Source of the DNA: Guyanagaster necrorhizus
Lineage: Eukaryota; Basidiomycota; Agaricomycetes; Agaricales; Physalacriaceae
NCBI RefSeq assembly: GCF_019112545.1
Contig: NW_025064882.1
Coordinates: 1,874,928 to 1,938,927 of the forward strand
Length of the DNA stretch: 64,000 nt
Direction of reading: 5' to 3'
Under the pieces are notes generated by a model, which was not told where the DNA came from, made no database searches, and was given only the letters and a program-made list of their open reading frames with translations. Below are positions 43,407 to 56,062 of this stretch, in pieces. A program made the position numbers and the translations under genes. The stretch's first letter is position 1. Every line of letters begins with the position of its first letter.

Positions 43407-45917
43407 ATGTTTGCCTCCTTCGCGCCACTGCTCTCCTATAGCAGTATAGTTCTATTCATCGCCTTTGTCGTATCGCGATTACAGCGATGGTTCTCCCGAA
43501 GACGAAGGCGCCAGGGCTCATTAGGACTTGATGGGGTCGAATTGCTTCCTACAACCACAGCATCAGTACTCCCAGAGTTCAGGGATTATATTGTACAACC
43601 CCCAAATGTTCCCCCAACAGTTTCGTCTCCAGGCAGGTTGGGGAGGCGTATCGAAGCGCACAAGTCAATAGACGCTCTCGGGGCTGTCGGAACGCGGTTG
43701 AAAAAGCCCTTTCGGAGTCAAAGCCTTAGTCTGCCAAAGGCAGAAACAAGTGGTCTTCATGCACCAGTACAGTTTCGCTCGTTTGCCTCAGAACCACGCT
43801 CAAAATCCACTCCAAACACTCCGAATGGACTTCTAGTGGACTTGTCGCCAACACATGATTGGAATGCTAGGAACGGTATCCACGCTCGCCGACCTTTCGT
43901 GAATGATGTCTTGCTTGGAAACACCAGCCTTTGGGCAGCAGACGTCAACGTGTCGTCGGACACCCTCTTTGGCCTTCGACAGACATTATCGAATCAGAGT
44001 GTTGACATTGCTGATGTACCGTTAAAGCCTATAGTAATGAAGTCAAGAGTTTCAGCGGCTCCTGTAGAGGTCATTACGGTAGCAGTTCCAGTGGCAGCTT
44101 TTGGCGCTAAAGCGACTTCCCCGTCACTATCTGACTCCTACTCTGAGCAAGACATAACCGTCGTTCAGAGCAACTCTGATCACCCTCTTATTGAATTCTC
44201 ACCAAAGGGCGGCAGCGCCTTGGATTTGACTGCAGCAGCGCCGGTGGTTGATGATACCCATGAGATTGGAGCGCGGGACGAAGTCACATCCCTTCCGCAT
44301 TCTTCTCTTCAGGAAAAGCCCTTAATGGAGTTTAGTCAGTGGGACGAGGAGGGATGGGGATTCGAGGTCGTTTCCTTGCCCTCTGTTGATGACGAATGCA
44401 TGGGAATTACGAAAATGTCCACCGTAACTCGAGAAGAGGAATCCGTTTACGAGGTTGCCGAGCACAGCGTGCAAAAACCACTCCTTCCTAGTCCGGTTCA
44501 AAATTCCACAGATGTTCATGCTGAATATTCGGTTCAGGACATCACAGTAATTTCTTCGCCTCTTCACGCTGATGAAAAAATTATATCAGCCGATGAGGAC
44601 GCGAAACCGGACACTGCGGAGGGGACTGTTGTAGTATTGCTACGGGAGTCAGTGGAAGATACGCTCGTCTCTTCGGCTGCCGAGAATTTATGGACAGCCG
44701 CTGTTCTTGATGAAGGGGCGCCTGTCGTGCAGCGCTCTTTGGATGCGAAATCTTCTGAAGCATCAGAAGCCGTAGAACTGCAGGACACTTCTGATAACTC
44801 TGACCCATACAGCGATTTTGATGATGCATTGACTTGGAATCAGCCTACACCCCCGGTCTTGGTAGAACCACCGACGACGATTGATATCGACGAACAACAC
44901 GACAATTATGACATCTATGATAACTCCGACGACAACAAGGATCCATTCCATCATTCTTACGATGCCTTAGCAGAACCGCAACGATCAGAATCATTAGCGG
45001 TTGACACGATTATTCTTTCTTTACCTCTCGAGGTAGAATGTCCCTCTCCTGACGCGCAGCTAATGCCAGATATACCACCTTCAGAATCCCCGGAGATGGA
45101 TACATCTATTGACGATGCCCTCGTTTCCCAGCCGGAGATGAATGCTCCTGCGCTTTCGCCTGTTGCCGTATTAGATTCTTCTTCAGCCTCGCCTCAGACG
45201 TGTATTGCTGTTGACTCAGTTAGTATTGTTCAGCGAAGTCCGGAGCTTTTGGATTTGGAAGATACAACCACTGATGTATCCATTCCGGAGTTGGTTATAG
45301 ACCAGCATGATCTCTCTACGGCGACAAAGGAATTCCCCGATCCGGAGCTCATTCCGCTACCCATCTCGCCCAAAGAACGAGATTCTTCGCTCCTGGTATA
45401 TCGAACACCCACATCTCTCACCCCGCTGCCTCTGTCTCCAGTACGCAAATCCCCTGCACGACCAGCTTGGTCACTACGCGCGGCCGATGCCCCCCCACTA
45501 GGCCTCAGTGCCAGCGCATCAGCAGTTGGTCTACCCTCGCTCATCGAGGAAGAAGAGAAGGTCAAGAGCGAAGTCGAGAATGCAAAGGATTCTTCCCCGG
45601 TTCCGCCTTCATCTTCTGCATCTTCTATGACCTTGTCATCGAGTCTTCCAGGTGCATTCCCGGAGCCAGAGGCCAAAGAGACGGCCATAGCTGTTTCCCC
45701 ATCGAAGGAAGTAGAAGTAAGGTCTACTCCTTCCCGACCTCGTGTGACACGTTCACCCATCGATATCGCGTTGGCGATGCAACTCCGTCCCGGTTTGGGC
45801 GTTGGGGCAGACCCAGCGTGGATGGTGAGGTTCTTAATGTCGATGTTTGGATGGTTTGTTGTGATGCTTTCTGGAAGTGGGGGTTCCGATGGGTATTATT
45901 ACCCTATACGACGTTGA
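43407..45917 (+). CDS. large acidic membrane-anchored protein of unknown function
   Basis: Single exon of 836 residues from the ATG at 43407. An in-frame ATG at 43236 exists but overlaps the tandem-module region and sits at a donor-like GTATGT, so it is less likely. The N-terminus is a signal anchor (LLSYSSIVLFIAFVVSRL) followed by a basic cluster (RWFSRRRRRQG). The middle is acidic and Ser/Pro-rich with imperfect repeats: YSEQDITVVQS and YSVQDITVISS, PLIEFSPKGG and PLMEFSQWDEEGWGFE. The end is IALAMQLRPGLGVGADPAWM, then a hydrophobic stretch (VRFLMSMFGWFVVMLSG). Two membrane segments with a large disordered acidic domain are predicted. No enzyme motif or known family is recognised. The conserved-looking C-terminal segment may be the functional core. 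Confidence 0.7.
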   Translation: MFASFAPLLSYSSIVLFIAFVVSRLQRWFSRRRRRQGSLGLDGVELLPTTTASVLPEFRDYIVQPPNVPPTVSSPGRLGRRIEAHKSIDALGAVGTRLKKPFRSQSLSLPKAETSGLHAPVQFRSFASEPRSKSTPNTPNGLLVDLSPTHDWNARNGIHARRPFVNDVLLGNTSLWAADVNVSSDTLFGLRQTLSNQSVDIADVPLKPIVMKSRVSAAPVEVITVAVPVAAFGAKATSPSLSDSYSEQDITVVQSNSDHPLIEFSPKGGSALDLTAAAPVVDDTHEIGARDEVTSLPHSSLQEKPLMEFSQWDEEGWGFEVVSLPSVDDECMGITKMSTVTREEESVYEVAEHSVQKPLLPSPVQNSTDVHAEYSVQDITVISSPLHADEKIISADEDAKPDTAEGTVVVLLRESVEDTLVSSAAENLWTAAVLDEGAPVVQRSLDAKSSEASEAVELQDTSDNSDPYSDFDDALTWNQPTPPVLVEPPTTIDIDEQHDNYDIYDNSDDNKDPFHHSYDALAEPQRSESLAVDTIILSLPLEVECPSPDAQLMPDIPPSESPEMDTSIDDALVSQPEMNAPALSPVAVLDSSSASPQTCIAVDSVSIVQRSPELLDLEDTTTDVSIPELVIDQHDLSTATKEFPDPELIPLPISPKERDSSLLVYRTPTSLTPLPLSPVRKSPARPAWSLRAADAPPLGLSASASAVGLPSLIEEEEKVKSEVENAKDSSPVPPSSSASSMTLSSSLPGAFPEPEAKETAIAVSPSKEVEVRSTPSRPRVTRSPIDIALAMQLRPGLGVGADPAWMVRFLMSMFGWFVVMLSGSGGSDGYYYPIRR

Positions 45918-46290
45918 GGTGGTAATGCATTTTTCCATTTGTTTTGTTTATTTTTTCTCTTGCTCTTTGTCACTCGCACTTGCAATTATGGAACGCAACG
46001 GAATTCGGACAGCATCATTCATTCATACCCATCAGCAATCTTTGTCGCATGTATTCCTTCATCCTCGGCAACTCTGTTATCTACGCATTCTATTACCTTA
46101 CATACCGTTTTGACTCTTATTTTGCATTTTACATGCTATCTTTAATCAGTATTGCAAAGTCCTTCGGGTTTCATATCGGACCCTTGTTTCTAAAGTTGAA
46201 AACCTGAGACTCATGGCCGTTCATGCCGGAGAAGATATGTCACAGCTGTGACGCGACGCGACTTGAAGAGCTTGATCCTTAACCACCACT
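45918..46290. other. intergenic
   Basis: Pyrimidine-rich 3' flank of the preceding gene and short promoter of thymidylate synthase. No coding sequence is supported. Confidence 0.4.
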
Positions 46291-47271
46291 ATGCCCTCCT
46301 CAAATGGCAAAGATACCCCCGAACATGACGAATACCAGTATCTAAATCTGATCCGACGCGTCCTTGACACTGGGGATGCGCGGACAGATCGGACAGGTAC
46401 TGGCACAATATCCATCTTCGCGCCACCTTCTTTGCGCTTTTCTCTTGCCGACTCTACCCTGCCTTTATTGACGACCAAACGCACATTTCTACGTGGGATT
46501 GTTGAAGAGCTACTCTGGTTTATCCACGGTTTCACGGACTCGATACTGCTATCAAAAAAGGGCATCAAAATTTGGGATGGGAACGGGTCGAAAACATTCT
46601 TAGAGGGCCGAGGGTTAGGTCATCGTAGGGAAGGAGATCTTGGCCCTGTGTATGGCTTTCAATGGAGGCATTTTGGTGCGGAATACGTTGACTGCGATAA
46701 AGACTACGCGTCAGAGGGTGTGGATCAGCTCAAGGAGTGTATTCGCAAAATCATCGAGAACCCCACCGACAGGCGCATCATTCTAAGTGCATGGAATCCT
46801 AAAGGTACGTGACTCATGTATCGATCCGGGACGCACTAAAATGCCTTATCCTTAGATATTCCTTTAATGGCTCTACCGCCCTGTCATCTTCTTTGCCAGT
46901 TCTACGTTCATCTCCCACCTGCAGACGCTCCGCATCAGAAGCCAAAATTGTCTTGTCTGATGTACCAGCGCTCTGCAGACCTTGGATTAGGGATACCTTT
47001 CAACATTGCCTCGTATGCGCTGCTTACACATATGATTGCGCATGTAACCGGGACCGATGCCCACGAGTTGATTATTCAACTCGGAGATGCACATGTTTAC
47101 CGCGACCATGTGGATGCGCTGGAAGAGCAGTTAAAGAGGGAACCGAGGGTGTTTCCGAAGCTGAAATGGGCCAGGGATGATATAGCCGATATTGAACAGT
47201 TCGTTTATGGCGATTTTGTGGTCGAGGGATACAATCCGCATCCAGCCATTTCCATGAAGATGAGTGTATGA
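46291..47271 (+). CDS. thymidylate synthase
   Basis: Converts dUMP to dTMP using methylene-tetrahydrofolate. Two exons (46291-46804 and 46856-47271, 51-nt intron) give 309 residues, standard for the fungal enzyme. Visible motifs: [66 protein letters not shown], the active-site loop [12 protein letters not shown] with the nucleophilic Cys, [20 protein letters not shown] and [14 protein letters not shown]. The end is [11 protein letters not shown]. All substrate-binding residues I can check are present. The last exon's stop lies 170 bp from the stop of the convergent ETF-QO gene. Confidence 0.97.
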
Positions 47272-47441
47272 GTATGTATAGACTTCCTCGTGTTGTATGC
47301 CGTACAAGTTTGTTTCATTTATGTTAATGGATCTTTCCCGTCTGCATTCCTTTCTGACCATAACACGAGATTTGTCCGTGGCTGATATTGTCCAAGTTCA
47401 AGAATACTCGTTTATGTAACAGCTTGGAGATGAGCGTCAGT

Positions 47442-49905
47442 CTAACCCAGTCGTGCAATTAATTCAGGTGACTCACTGTATTTCGGACCTCCTCCGCCCT
47501 CGGGGACTGTCCACGTGATGTCCTGAGAGGGCACCTTCACGTCGCAAAGCTTACAATGAATGCAGTTCTACTCAGGTATATGAGGTATAGCACTGCATCG
47601 GAGCTTGTCACCACCTACCTGAGCATTGATTACCAACTTTTTGCCTTGAGCACCCTCCCCGTCATCCGAAGTTTTAGACGCCTAAGCATGGCAACAATCA
47701 GGTCTCGCTCGCCACCGATAAAATCTTTCAAACCTACCTCATCATCGACATATTCATAAACCCCGGCGGGACAGGCACGACCGAGTAGCCCAGCGTATTC
47801 ACCGACATTGACTTCCACATGCTTCCTTCGCCTGGCTTTGACGTCCAGTTCCCCTTCCTCTCCCTCGCCATACCATTCCTTGATATAATCCTTCATAGTA
47901 GTGACCCTCAGATGCGGTACCTGGTCCTCAACGTGGTTCGTTGCAGTCAACATTACACTTGTCATCAAATCGGTCGACAACGGCGGTTCAAAGGGAGGAT
48001 ATTTGATCGAGTTATGTTTGGATGCAGGTTCCGTATGCGCAGAGTCGAATGACGGCGTGGCGTTCTAGGAACGTAATACCCATCAGGCCCCGATCCGTTC
48101 GTTGATCAAGAACATTAATATTGCTTACAATGTATTTCTTTCGTGTTTCCTCCTTGGTGTGCCGGAAAGTCCAGGGGGTACGGCCCTTCAATAGTAGCGT
48201 ATCTATACCCGAATAAGCCACACCACCCCACATTCCCAAGCTTGTCGCAAACGACGGTCGTATATTTCTAACCTCATTTAAGTCATCATACACCCACGAT
48301 TTGGTAAAGGCGCGTGAATAAGATGAAAGGTCCGCAGGTTTATCTTCGTTCGCCGTTTCTGAAACAACGGTCACACCTCCGGAATGAAGATATGGAACAA
48401 GACGTACCAAGCGCATCGAATGCACCCTCGCCTCCAAGCATCCCTGTCTTCATAGCATTGTGGACACCCTTGATTTTGGCAATGTTGACAAACCCGGCGG
48501 AGCAACCAATGAATGCACCACCAGGGAAATGAAGAAGGGGAATAGATTGTAGACCTCCTTCTGTCAACACGCGAGCACCATAAGCGACACGGGTTGGCGT
48601 GAACGACGAGTCGGTCCCCGTCAAAAGCTTCCTAAAGTAAGGGTGGTGTTTCATCATCTGGAAATCCCGATACGGTTCTCTATATGGATTCTTCCAATCC
48701 GCCCCGACAACCAGCCCCAAACTTACTAGTCCACCATCCATGTGATACACCCAACCACCGCCATAGGTCTGCGGCTCAATGGGCCAACCAAGTGTGTGGA
48801 CTACTTCGCCTGGTTTGTATCGCCCGTCGTTTTGACTTCCGTCTTCTGCAGCAACACGCCATACTTCCTTGACACCAAAGCCATAAGTTTGTGGCTCACT
48901 CTCCTTCCGCAAATTGTACTTTCCCAATACTTGTTTACTCAGACTCCCATGAGCTCCCTCAGCGACTAGTGTCACCTTTGAACGGAAGACCATTCCAGGT
49001 TCAAAATTCGACTTGAGGTAACCAGTGCGTGAAATACCGACGTCATTGGTAATGACGCCCTGCACGCTTTTAACTTTTCCCGACGATGCGGGGCTGGCTA
49101 CATGCACTTTAATGGGCTACATCTGGCAACAAAGGGGGGTTCCACTTACATTCGGGCGATATACGAGTGACCTCTTTACCCCATTTCCCGTCCCACTCAT
49201 TCCACGGATCGTCTGCCCTGGCATCCTCGCTGAATAACAAACCCGCACCCGAGAATCCGGGGTAAATTTCAACGCCATAATGTTGCTCCGCAACAGTCGC
49301 CAACCAGCGCGTAAAGGCAGATAGAGATATTATATAATTTCCTAAGCAAATTTCAGCAACTTCAACTGCGCAATTGAAAAGCACGGCACCATTGTTTCCC
49401 ATCTGAGGGGGGTGCGGTATCGGAAGAGCTGACTTGTCCGTCAGATACAGCATTTTGGACGAGGTAGCTGCCTGTCCTAGAGGCGCGTCTGATCCGTAGG
49501 TCGCCGCGTAGGTAGAAGGATCACCAAGTAGCTCGTAGAGTGCCCGTGGTTCGAGTACACATCCAGAGAGGATATGCGAACCTAGTCATGGTTCATTTTA
49601 AAGAAATATCAGATATCGAGAAGAGACTCGCCTACTTCCCCTCCTTTTTCCAATACGACAACACGGACGTCCTTCCCCTTCTCGCGTTCCAATTGCTTGA
49701 TCCGAATGGCAGCACTGAGGCCAGCGGGTCCTGCGCCAACTATGCAAACGTCCGTCTCGTCTTCAATCCGTTCCACGGCTTTCGGATCGTAAAGCTCTAC
49801 CTGAGAAGTTTCATTCCGGCGCGCCAGTGTCGCATGTATTCCTCGACGTTGTAGTGAACGGCTAACTGGGAAGGAATGTTTGAGGATTCCTCTATAGTGG
49901 AGCAT
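47442..49905 (-). CDS. electron-transfer flavoprotein:ubiquinone oxidoreductase
   Basis: Mitochondrial inner-membrane flavoprotein that passes electrons from ETF to ubiquinone. Start at 49905 with a basic presequence ([20 protein letters not shown]), then the FAD dinucleotide fold [20 protein letters not shown]. Later: [80 protein letters not shown] and [20 protein letters not shown]. The 4Fe-4S cluster cysteines are in RACPAGVYE and [17 protein letters not shown]. Its intron 1 (49582-49631) uses a GC donor (GCGAGT); splicing there restores GGEVGSHIL. The exact stop is uncertain: reading on gives an end at 47442, but a last intron after PKYS is possible. Seven or so exons, no defect. Confidence 0.94.
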
Positions 49906-50308
49906 CTTGGATGATTCTGGGTAAGGTATGGGCCAGCACGAACAGTCATCTAAAAAGACGTACCCTTGCTGTTGGCAGGTGAACCCGATTTACCGGTCGC
50001 GATCATGACGAAATCCGGGTTATAATATGTCCATTGGACGTCATTTCATTGGTGAATTTGGTGTTTGGCATCGGCCTTGAAGCATAACTGTAAGCGCCGA
50101 CGGCTACGAAGTACGCTATTACTATTAGTATTTAGGATCAGCGATGAGCACTTTCCGATTCTCGCTCTGTTGGAATTTCCTTTAATTCCGGGCCGCGAGC
50201 ATTGGCGCAATATCAGTACAATATCACCCGCTCGTATTGCAATTACTTATCAAGGATCCCTTATCTTCGTTTGTTGAATCTCCCTCATTGAGATTCAACT
50301 GCACCATC
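49906..50308. promoter_or_regulatory. divergent promoter region
   Basis: 403 bp between the ATGs of the ETF-QO gene (minus) and the M20 carboxypeptidase gene (plus). No distinct TATA or operator is recognised. Confidence 0.35.
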
Positions 50309-52537
50309 ATGCAGACGAAGCTGCCAGAGTATTCTCTGCCATCAGCCAACGGTCTGAGGCCCACTGGCAAGCGATCCCAGTTTATCAGACTTCTAGGGGT
50401 TGCGTTTCTGTTCATCACATGGGCCTCTCTCTCCCTCTTCCGACATTACAGTAGTCGGAGTGATGTCTCATTGCTGGCTTCACCTAGATGCTCACAAGTT
50501 GATGTCCTGGTCCCCGAGAAGAATGCAGATGTCTGGAAATCAGCGGGGAAGACCATTTCTACCGAGGAATTCAAGTTGAAGGCGGCATCGTTGCTTGGTG
50601 GTGCTATTCAGATTCCGTGAGTACATTGCTTTTATCCAACAACTTTGTTTTGATCCGTGTCCAAGTGGGGAGTCATACGACGACATGGGTCCTGTCGGCG
50701 AAGATTCCCGTTGGGAGGTACATGATAAATTCCACCGGTACCTTGCCGAGGCCTTCCCGCTAGTGTGAGTTCATATCAACGCCACTGCCTTTCTTGCACT
50801 CATATCAGTTATCACACAGACACGCGACGTTTGTCCTCGAGAAAGTCAATACGTATGGTTTGTTATACACTTGGAAAGGAAGCGAGGCATCATTGAAGCC
50901 TCTTCTTCTATTGGCCCATCAGGGTGCGCATGTTTATATACTACTTCATCATGTCTCCTCTGAAAGCACCCAGATGTCGTTCCTGTTGATCCCAACACCA
51001 TTGATAAATGGGCACATCCACCCTTCTCTGGATACTTTGATGGTGATCGCATATGGGGACGCGGCTCTTCCGATGATAAAAGTGGTTTGATCGGCATCTT
51101 GTCTGCATATGTCGTTCTTTGATGACCACGCCTAACGTTTCACTTTAGATCGTCACTACAAGTACTGTTAGAAAATGACTTCAGGTCAACGAGAACCATA
51201 ATTCTAGCTTTTGGTTTTGATGAGGAGATTGGCGGATTTCAGGTGACAAAGCACATTCCTAGCCTATGACGGTTTACTTATTTGTTGCATTCTTAGGGAG
51301 CAGGACACCTTGCGCCTAAGATTCTGGAGACTTATGGCGAAGATTCGGTAGCTTTGTTAGTCGACGAGGGTGGTGGGTTCGGCCAAGAGTATGGAACCGT
51401 CTTTGCCACTCCGGGAATCGCTGAGAAAGGTAGCATGAATGTCCGGCTCGACGTCGCCACACCTGGTGGACACAGCAGTGTTCCGGTGAGCTTCTCCTGT
51501 TCTGATGCATTCCTGGTATGTGTCGTGCTTATATGATGGTCGAAGCCTGACCACACGAGCATCGGTATCCTTTCAAGACTGCTTGTCGAATTTGAAGATA
51601 ATCCTTACGAGATTCACCTTGTGCGTTCCTTAAACGTTCTTTTGTTGTCTTATAGTCAATGCTGCTTATATAGCGAAGAGGAACGCCAACGTATGAGCTT
51701 TTCCAATGCTTTGCGGAGTACAGCAAAAACATTCCCGATAAGCTACGGAACGAAATCAAGCGATCCGCCAAGTCTGACAAGGCCCTGCTCAACGTTGAAG
51801 ATGTATTGTTCCAAGATCCTTTGTATAAGAGTCTCGTGGGAACTACCCAAGCAATTGACATTATTCACGGCGGAGTTAAGTCTAACGCGCTTCCTGAGCA
51901 GGCTTGGGCCATTATCAACCATCGTATATCCACTCAAAGGCGAGGTTCCTCTCTGTCCTTCCATTCATAAAGTATCTCATCTTCGGCTTAGCTCTACCTC
52001 TGAAACCGTTGAACACGATACCAATCTCTTGGTATCGCTGGCAGCAAGGTTCAACTTGACCTATACTGCTTTCGGGAAAGACATTAGCCCGAGTGGGGTA
52101 CCGACTAAAGGGAGCTTGACCCTTAGCTCGCCCAACTACCTCGACATTGCTCCAGTAACCCCTACTACAGGAAACAAAGCTGCTCCATACAAACTCCTGT
52201 CTGGAACGATCAAGGCCACCTACAATGCATATCGGTCTTTGGAAGGCGACAACATTGTCGTCGGGCCTGGTATGCCAACGGGAAACACAGACACGAAGTA
52301 TTATTGGGGTCTAACGCCGCACATCTTCCGGTACAAGCACCAGAATTCCGGCAATGGAACAAACACTCTAGGCAGTGGAGCCCATACAGTCAACGAATGT
52401 AGGCATCTTTTATGCGTGTTTAACAGATAGGTAACTGACGTATCTTTACTATAGCGATTAGCGCAGATAGCTTTGTGGAGATGATTCTTTTCTACGCAAC
52501 CTTGATATTGAATGTGGATGAGAGTACGGACCTGTAG
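50309..52537 (+). CDS. M20 metallo-carboxypeptidase (Gly-X / CPS1-like)
   Basis: Zinc peptidase of the M20A family like yeast vacuolar carboxypeptidase S. The start (MQTKLPEYSLPSANGLRP) precedes a single N-terminal membrane anchor (IRLLGVAFLFITWASLSLF), so the enzyme faces a lumen. Motifs: LLLLAHQDVVPVD (first zinc ligand and catalytic Asp), GRGSSDDKSGLIGIL (bridging Asp), ILAFGFDEEIGGFQGAGHLA (general-base Glu pair), TPGGHSSVPPDHTSIG, and the last ligand in GSGAHTVNES. The remainder matches family length. The intron at 51940-51991 uses a GC donor (GCGAGG), giving NHRISTQSSTSETVEHDTNL. The end is YATLILNVDESTDL. Substrates are probably small peptides from vacuolar or secretory breakdown. Confidence 0.92.
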
Positions 52538-52886
52538 TGGGGTCTATTCCCCGGGCATCCGTTAGTGGAAGATGGTGACCTGCTGCCTACCTCCGTCACG
52601 GTCAACACGTGTTAACTGGTAACCATCTATGAGTTCAGAGGCCGTGTTTCCAAGGTCCATCGACTATTAATATTTGATCTCACGACTTCCAATATTGTTC
52701 TCTGTTGACCGTACGCTCTTCATATTCCTGAGCATAGTGGAGGATATTTATCCTGGTGGGATCACCATGGAAAGGGTTCAACGTTCAAGCAGCGCTGAAC
52801 TTTGCAATTTTAAGCTATACGGGCATTCTGCCCCGCAGTGATATTTCTCAATTCAATTCGGCACCGAAAATAGTAAATAGTCGACA
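52538..52886. other. intergenic
   Basis: Spacer between the M20 carboxypeptidase and the aspartic protease, on the same strand. No feature is recognised. Confidence 0.4.
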
Positions 52887-55015
52887 ATGCCGTACGTTTC
52901 ATGTCTTGCGGTGCCTAGTTCCTGCTTAATACTTCCTCACCAAATGCCACTATGGAAAGGAAAGCAGAGGCAAGAATCGCGCGATGATGAAGGCGCCCTC
53001 CTGCTTCTGAACTACGTCGGCTCCAGTGCCTTTGACGCGTCTGTTTTCTGTCTGTCACCGCATGTTTTTGACTCAAAACATATTCTGTACAGGTCTTATA
53101 CATTGCCCCTCCTAGTAGGATCATCGAAACAGAACCTGAGTGTGCAAGTAGACACAGGCTCAGCCGATCTGGTACATCCGTTGATTTTATCCAAAATCTA
53201 TCATTTAAGCTCATCGCTTTGGTTTCACACAGTGGTTAGCATCGACCGATTGCGCCTCATGCTCAAATTCATGTCCTCTCTACGACACAAGCCAAAGTAG
53301 TTCCGTCATCAAGACCGGTGCACTGTTTGATATCGATTATCTGGTCGGAAACGTTACCGGTACTGTTGTATGGGATGAGATTGATATCAACGACCAGTTA
53401 ACTATAGACTCGCAGGCTTTAGGTGAGTTGTTGTCGTCGACGGTCCTCGGATTTCTCAACCAGATTCCACATAGCCGCTGCCACCGACGTGGTCGATGAA
53501 CCTCTTGGATCTCGTTTTTCAGGAGTGCTTGGTCTCTCCCCGCCCTCCAACTCGCGTATCACAAGCCTCATACCAGCTACGGATTCCAACGCGCCGGATG
53601 GAGCTACATTTTCTTCCAACATCTTTTCGTCATCATCTATCTCCACTGTAAATCAATTCATAGGTCTCCTTATGACTCGTCCGGATGGTGGCGTGCTCGG
53701 AGGACGGCGTCCGCTTCTAGGTATCGCGAAACACCCTGAAGAGAGCGATTTGCCGGAGTGGTTGGGAGGGAGCATTGACAGCATCCAATACACTCGACCG
53801 GTGACAAGTACGAATGACTTGGGTGTCAATATCGGCACCATATTGTGGAAGGTGACGGTGCAGGGCGTGAGTGTGTGGGTAGATGGCCAGGAGCGGGTGG
53901 TAACACTACCATCGACGACTCGCGGTACGACAGCAGTGTTAGATTCAGGCGTACCGATAATCCTGACGACCAAGGCGATTGCGGATGGAATATATGGTGC
54001 AGTCGGTATAGGGCCCGGGTCTGATGGGCAGTATTACATTCCATGCAAGACGCCTCTAAATATGACGCTAACGCTGAAGATGAGCTCAAAATCAGTTGTG
54101 TATTCGGTGCATCCCCTCGATCTGACGACGCTACAATCAAAGAATGCCGGCGACAGCACCACATGTGTGGGCCTGATTCAGGCCAGTGACTCGTCCATTA
54201 ACACCGCAAACGCGGGCGACATGATTTTGGGTGTGGCTTTTCTGCGGAATGTATACATGGTGCTTGGGTTTGACGGAGCAGTGGGAACGAATGGCGAGGG
54301 GGATAATAGTGGATACCATCTCGGTCTAATGGGTTTGACAGAGCCAGGAGTTGCGATGTCTGAGTTCCATACGGTGAGAGTTGATGGAATGGCACTAGAT
54401 GGGGCCAGTGGTTCGAGCGGGACATCAAGCAGCAGCGACGGAGGAGGTCTAAAGATTGGATATGCAGCACTGATCGGAGTGGGCGGCTTCTTCGGCTTGG
54501 CCTTTTTGATGTTTGGTCTATGGAGGTGGACGACATGGAGGCGAGAGAAAAACGAGATAAATGAGGGAACAGGTACCAATTCTGCTATTGAAATGGCAAT
54601 GGCCATGACCCTGGGGAGAGGGGAGGACAAACCCAAGAAACAATCATGGTGGGCTAGCCTGCGGAACGGTAAGCATAGTCCCGGTGCCTACCAGCTGGCA
54701 GACCTGGAGATCAGCGAGGACGAGAAGAGGAGAAGGAAATTTGAGGCATATATGAGAAGGACAGAGCGTGAAAGGATACTGTCCGAATATACTGTCAACA
54801 GCGAAACCACGAAGGTGGGAGACTATGATGGTTGGAAGGGAGAATTTGGAGAGTCGAGTGATCCTTGGGATCCTGCGACACAGCTTAACTGGGGACAAGG
54901 TCGAAGAGGAAGCCACGGGAAAGGCAAGGAGCCAGAGATAGACTCAGATCCAGAGAAGGAACAGCTTTTATCATCGGAGGGTGGGCGGGTCCATGCCACA
55001 ACGGGAGCACCTTGA
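52887..55015 (+). CDS. membrane-anchored pepsin-like aspartic protease
   Basis: Family A1 protease. Exons 52887-53171, 53233-53422 and 53475-55015 sum to 2016 nt, 671 residues. The first catalytic motif is in LSVQVDTGSADLWLASTDC and the second in TAVLDSGVPIILTTKA (about residue 315). The flap-side segments ALFDIDYLVGNVTGTVVWDE and RFSGVLGLSPPSNSRI and the C-lobe ILGVAFLRNVYMVLGFD are clear. After a Gly/Ser linker there is one transmembrane helix (IGYAALIGVGGFFGLAFLMF) and a cytoplasmic tail of about 170 charged residues. It is therefore a type-I membrane protease, not a soluble secreted one. The N-terminus is the weakest part: it lacks a clear signal peptide, and a further exon or a different start is possible because GTACGT follows the ATG. 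Confidence 0.88.
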
Positions 55016-56062
55016 CGATTTAAGTCAGCTTGATATTTATCGATTTATATCGCATTTACATACCTGTATCATACTGCATCCATCTGTTATTTCTGCGTAA
55101 TTTGGACTTGAATATTAGCGAGAGTGTTGCCACGGTGCTGGGTCAAGAAAGAGAGGGAAACGTGTGCAAAGGCTCACTATGTCGACATTCGGGTTATACT
55201 GGTCCTACGGACAAAATGCGGTATTAGTTTACGTTGTCGCTGTCAGAACAAACATAATATGGACCACCTAGGCCGCTTTATCAGACAGAGTTTTCTGGCT
55301 CACAAAGTGCTGCGAATAGCGTTAGTGTCTTCATAGACAGAGAGCAAAGATGGTGTCATCCCAGAAATACTGAGAGTCAGACCAAACAGCTTGAGGGTAA
55401 AAACTTGAAGGGATCCGGAATGACTGCGCTTGACGGCGTACGTACTGCGGAGGGGCAAGTCCGACTGCTCCCTAAGTGGGTAGTCCAAAATGGTATACAG
55501 CAGTCGGGAAAACGGTGGCCGAGATTTTGGAAAAGGGCTCAGAATAAGGGCGTTGGCCTAAGAGAGAACGACAGGGACGTTCACGAAGCAATAATCAGAA
55601 GAGAAGAGGATGTAATGCAGTCGAACGAAGTAACAGGCGTTGCTATGCTCTTAGGAAGATGAGAGATGCTCGGTACGCCAAGTTGAAGTTGATCTTGCCA
55701 AAGGTTTGCTACTGACACTGCCAGCAAAGCTGAGTCCCTGAGCGGGAACGTACGACAAGGGAAAGGCAGGGAATTCCAAAGAGATCGTGATGTACCAGCG
55801 GTGTTATAAGAGACTGCTTATCTGTGCCGTACATCGCGTTGCGAGTGCGGCTGGCCCAACTTGGAATTCAAGAACGAGGGGCAAAAAGTAAGAAAATCTG
55901 GTGACATATGTATCTCTGCAAACCAGATTGAAGATGAAGCGTGCATCAAGGGGCAACGCTAAGAGTGAACGCAAGAAGAAGCCGGTATTAGGAGGTTGCA
56001 CCCCCGGTCCGATAGTTCCTTCTCATCCTTTCCCAGTATCACAATTCAGGACGGGCTCCATA
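55016..56062. other. 1-kb intergenic stretch
   Basis: No recognised gene. A plus-strand open frame at 55405-55662 has a basic composition but no family features. The 3' end is the upstream region of the TPR gene. Confidence 0.35.

Noticed and set aside
45230..45760. 176-codon minus-strand frame
   Set aside because: It lies opposite the long acidic protein and has only mirrored low-complexity sequence.
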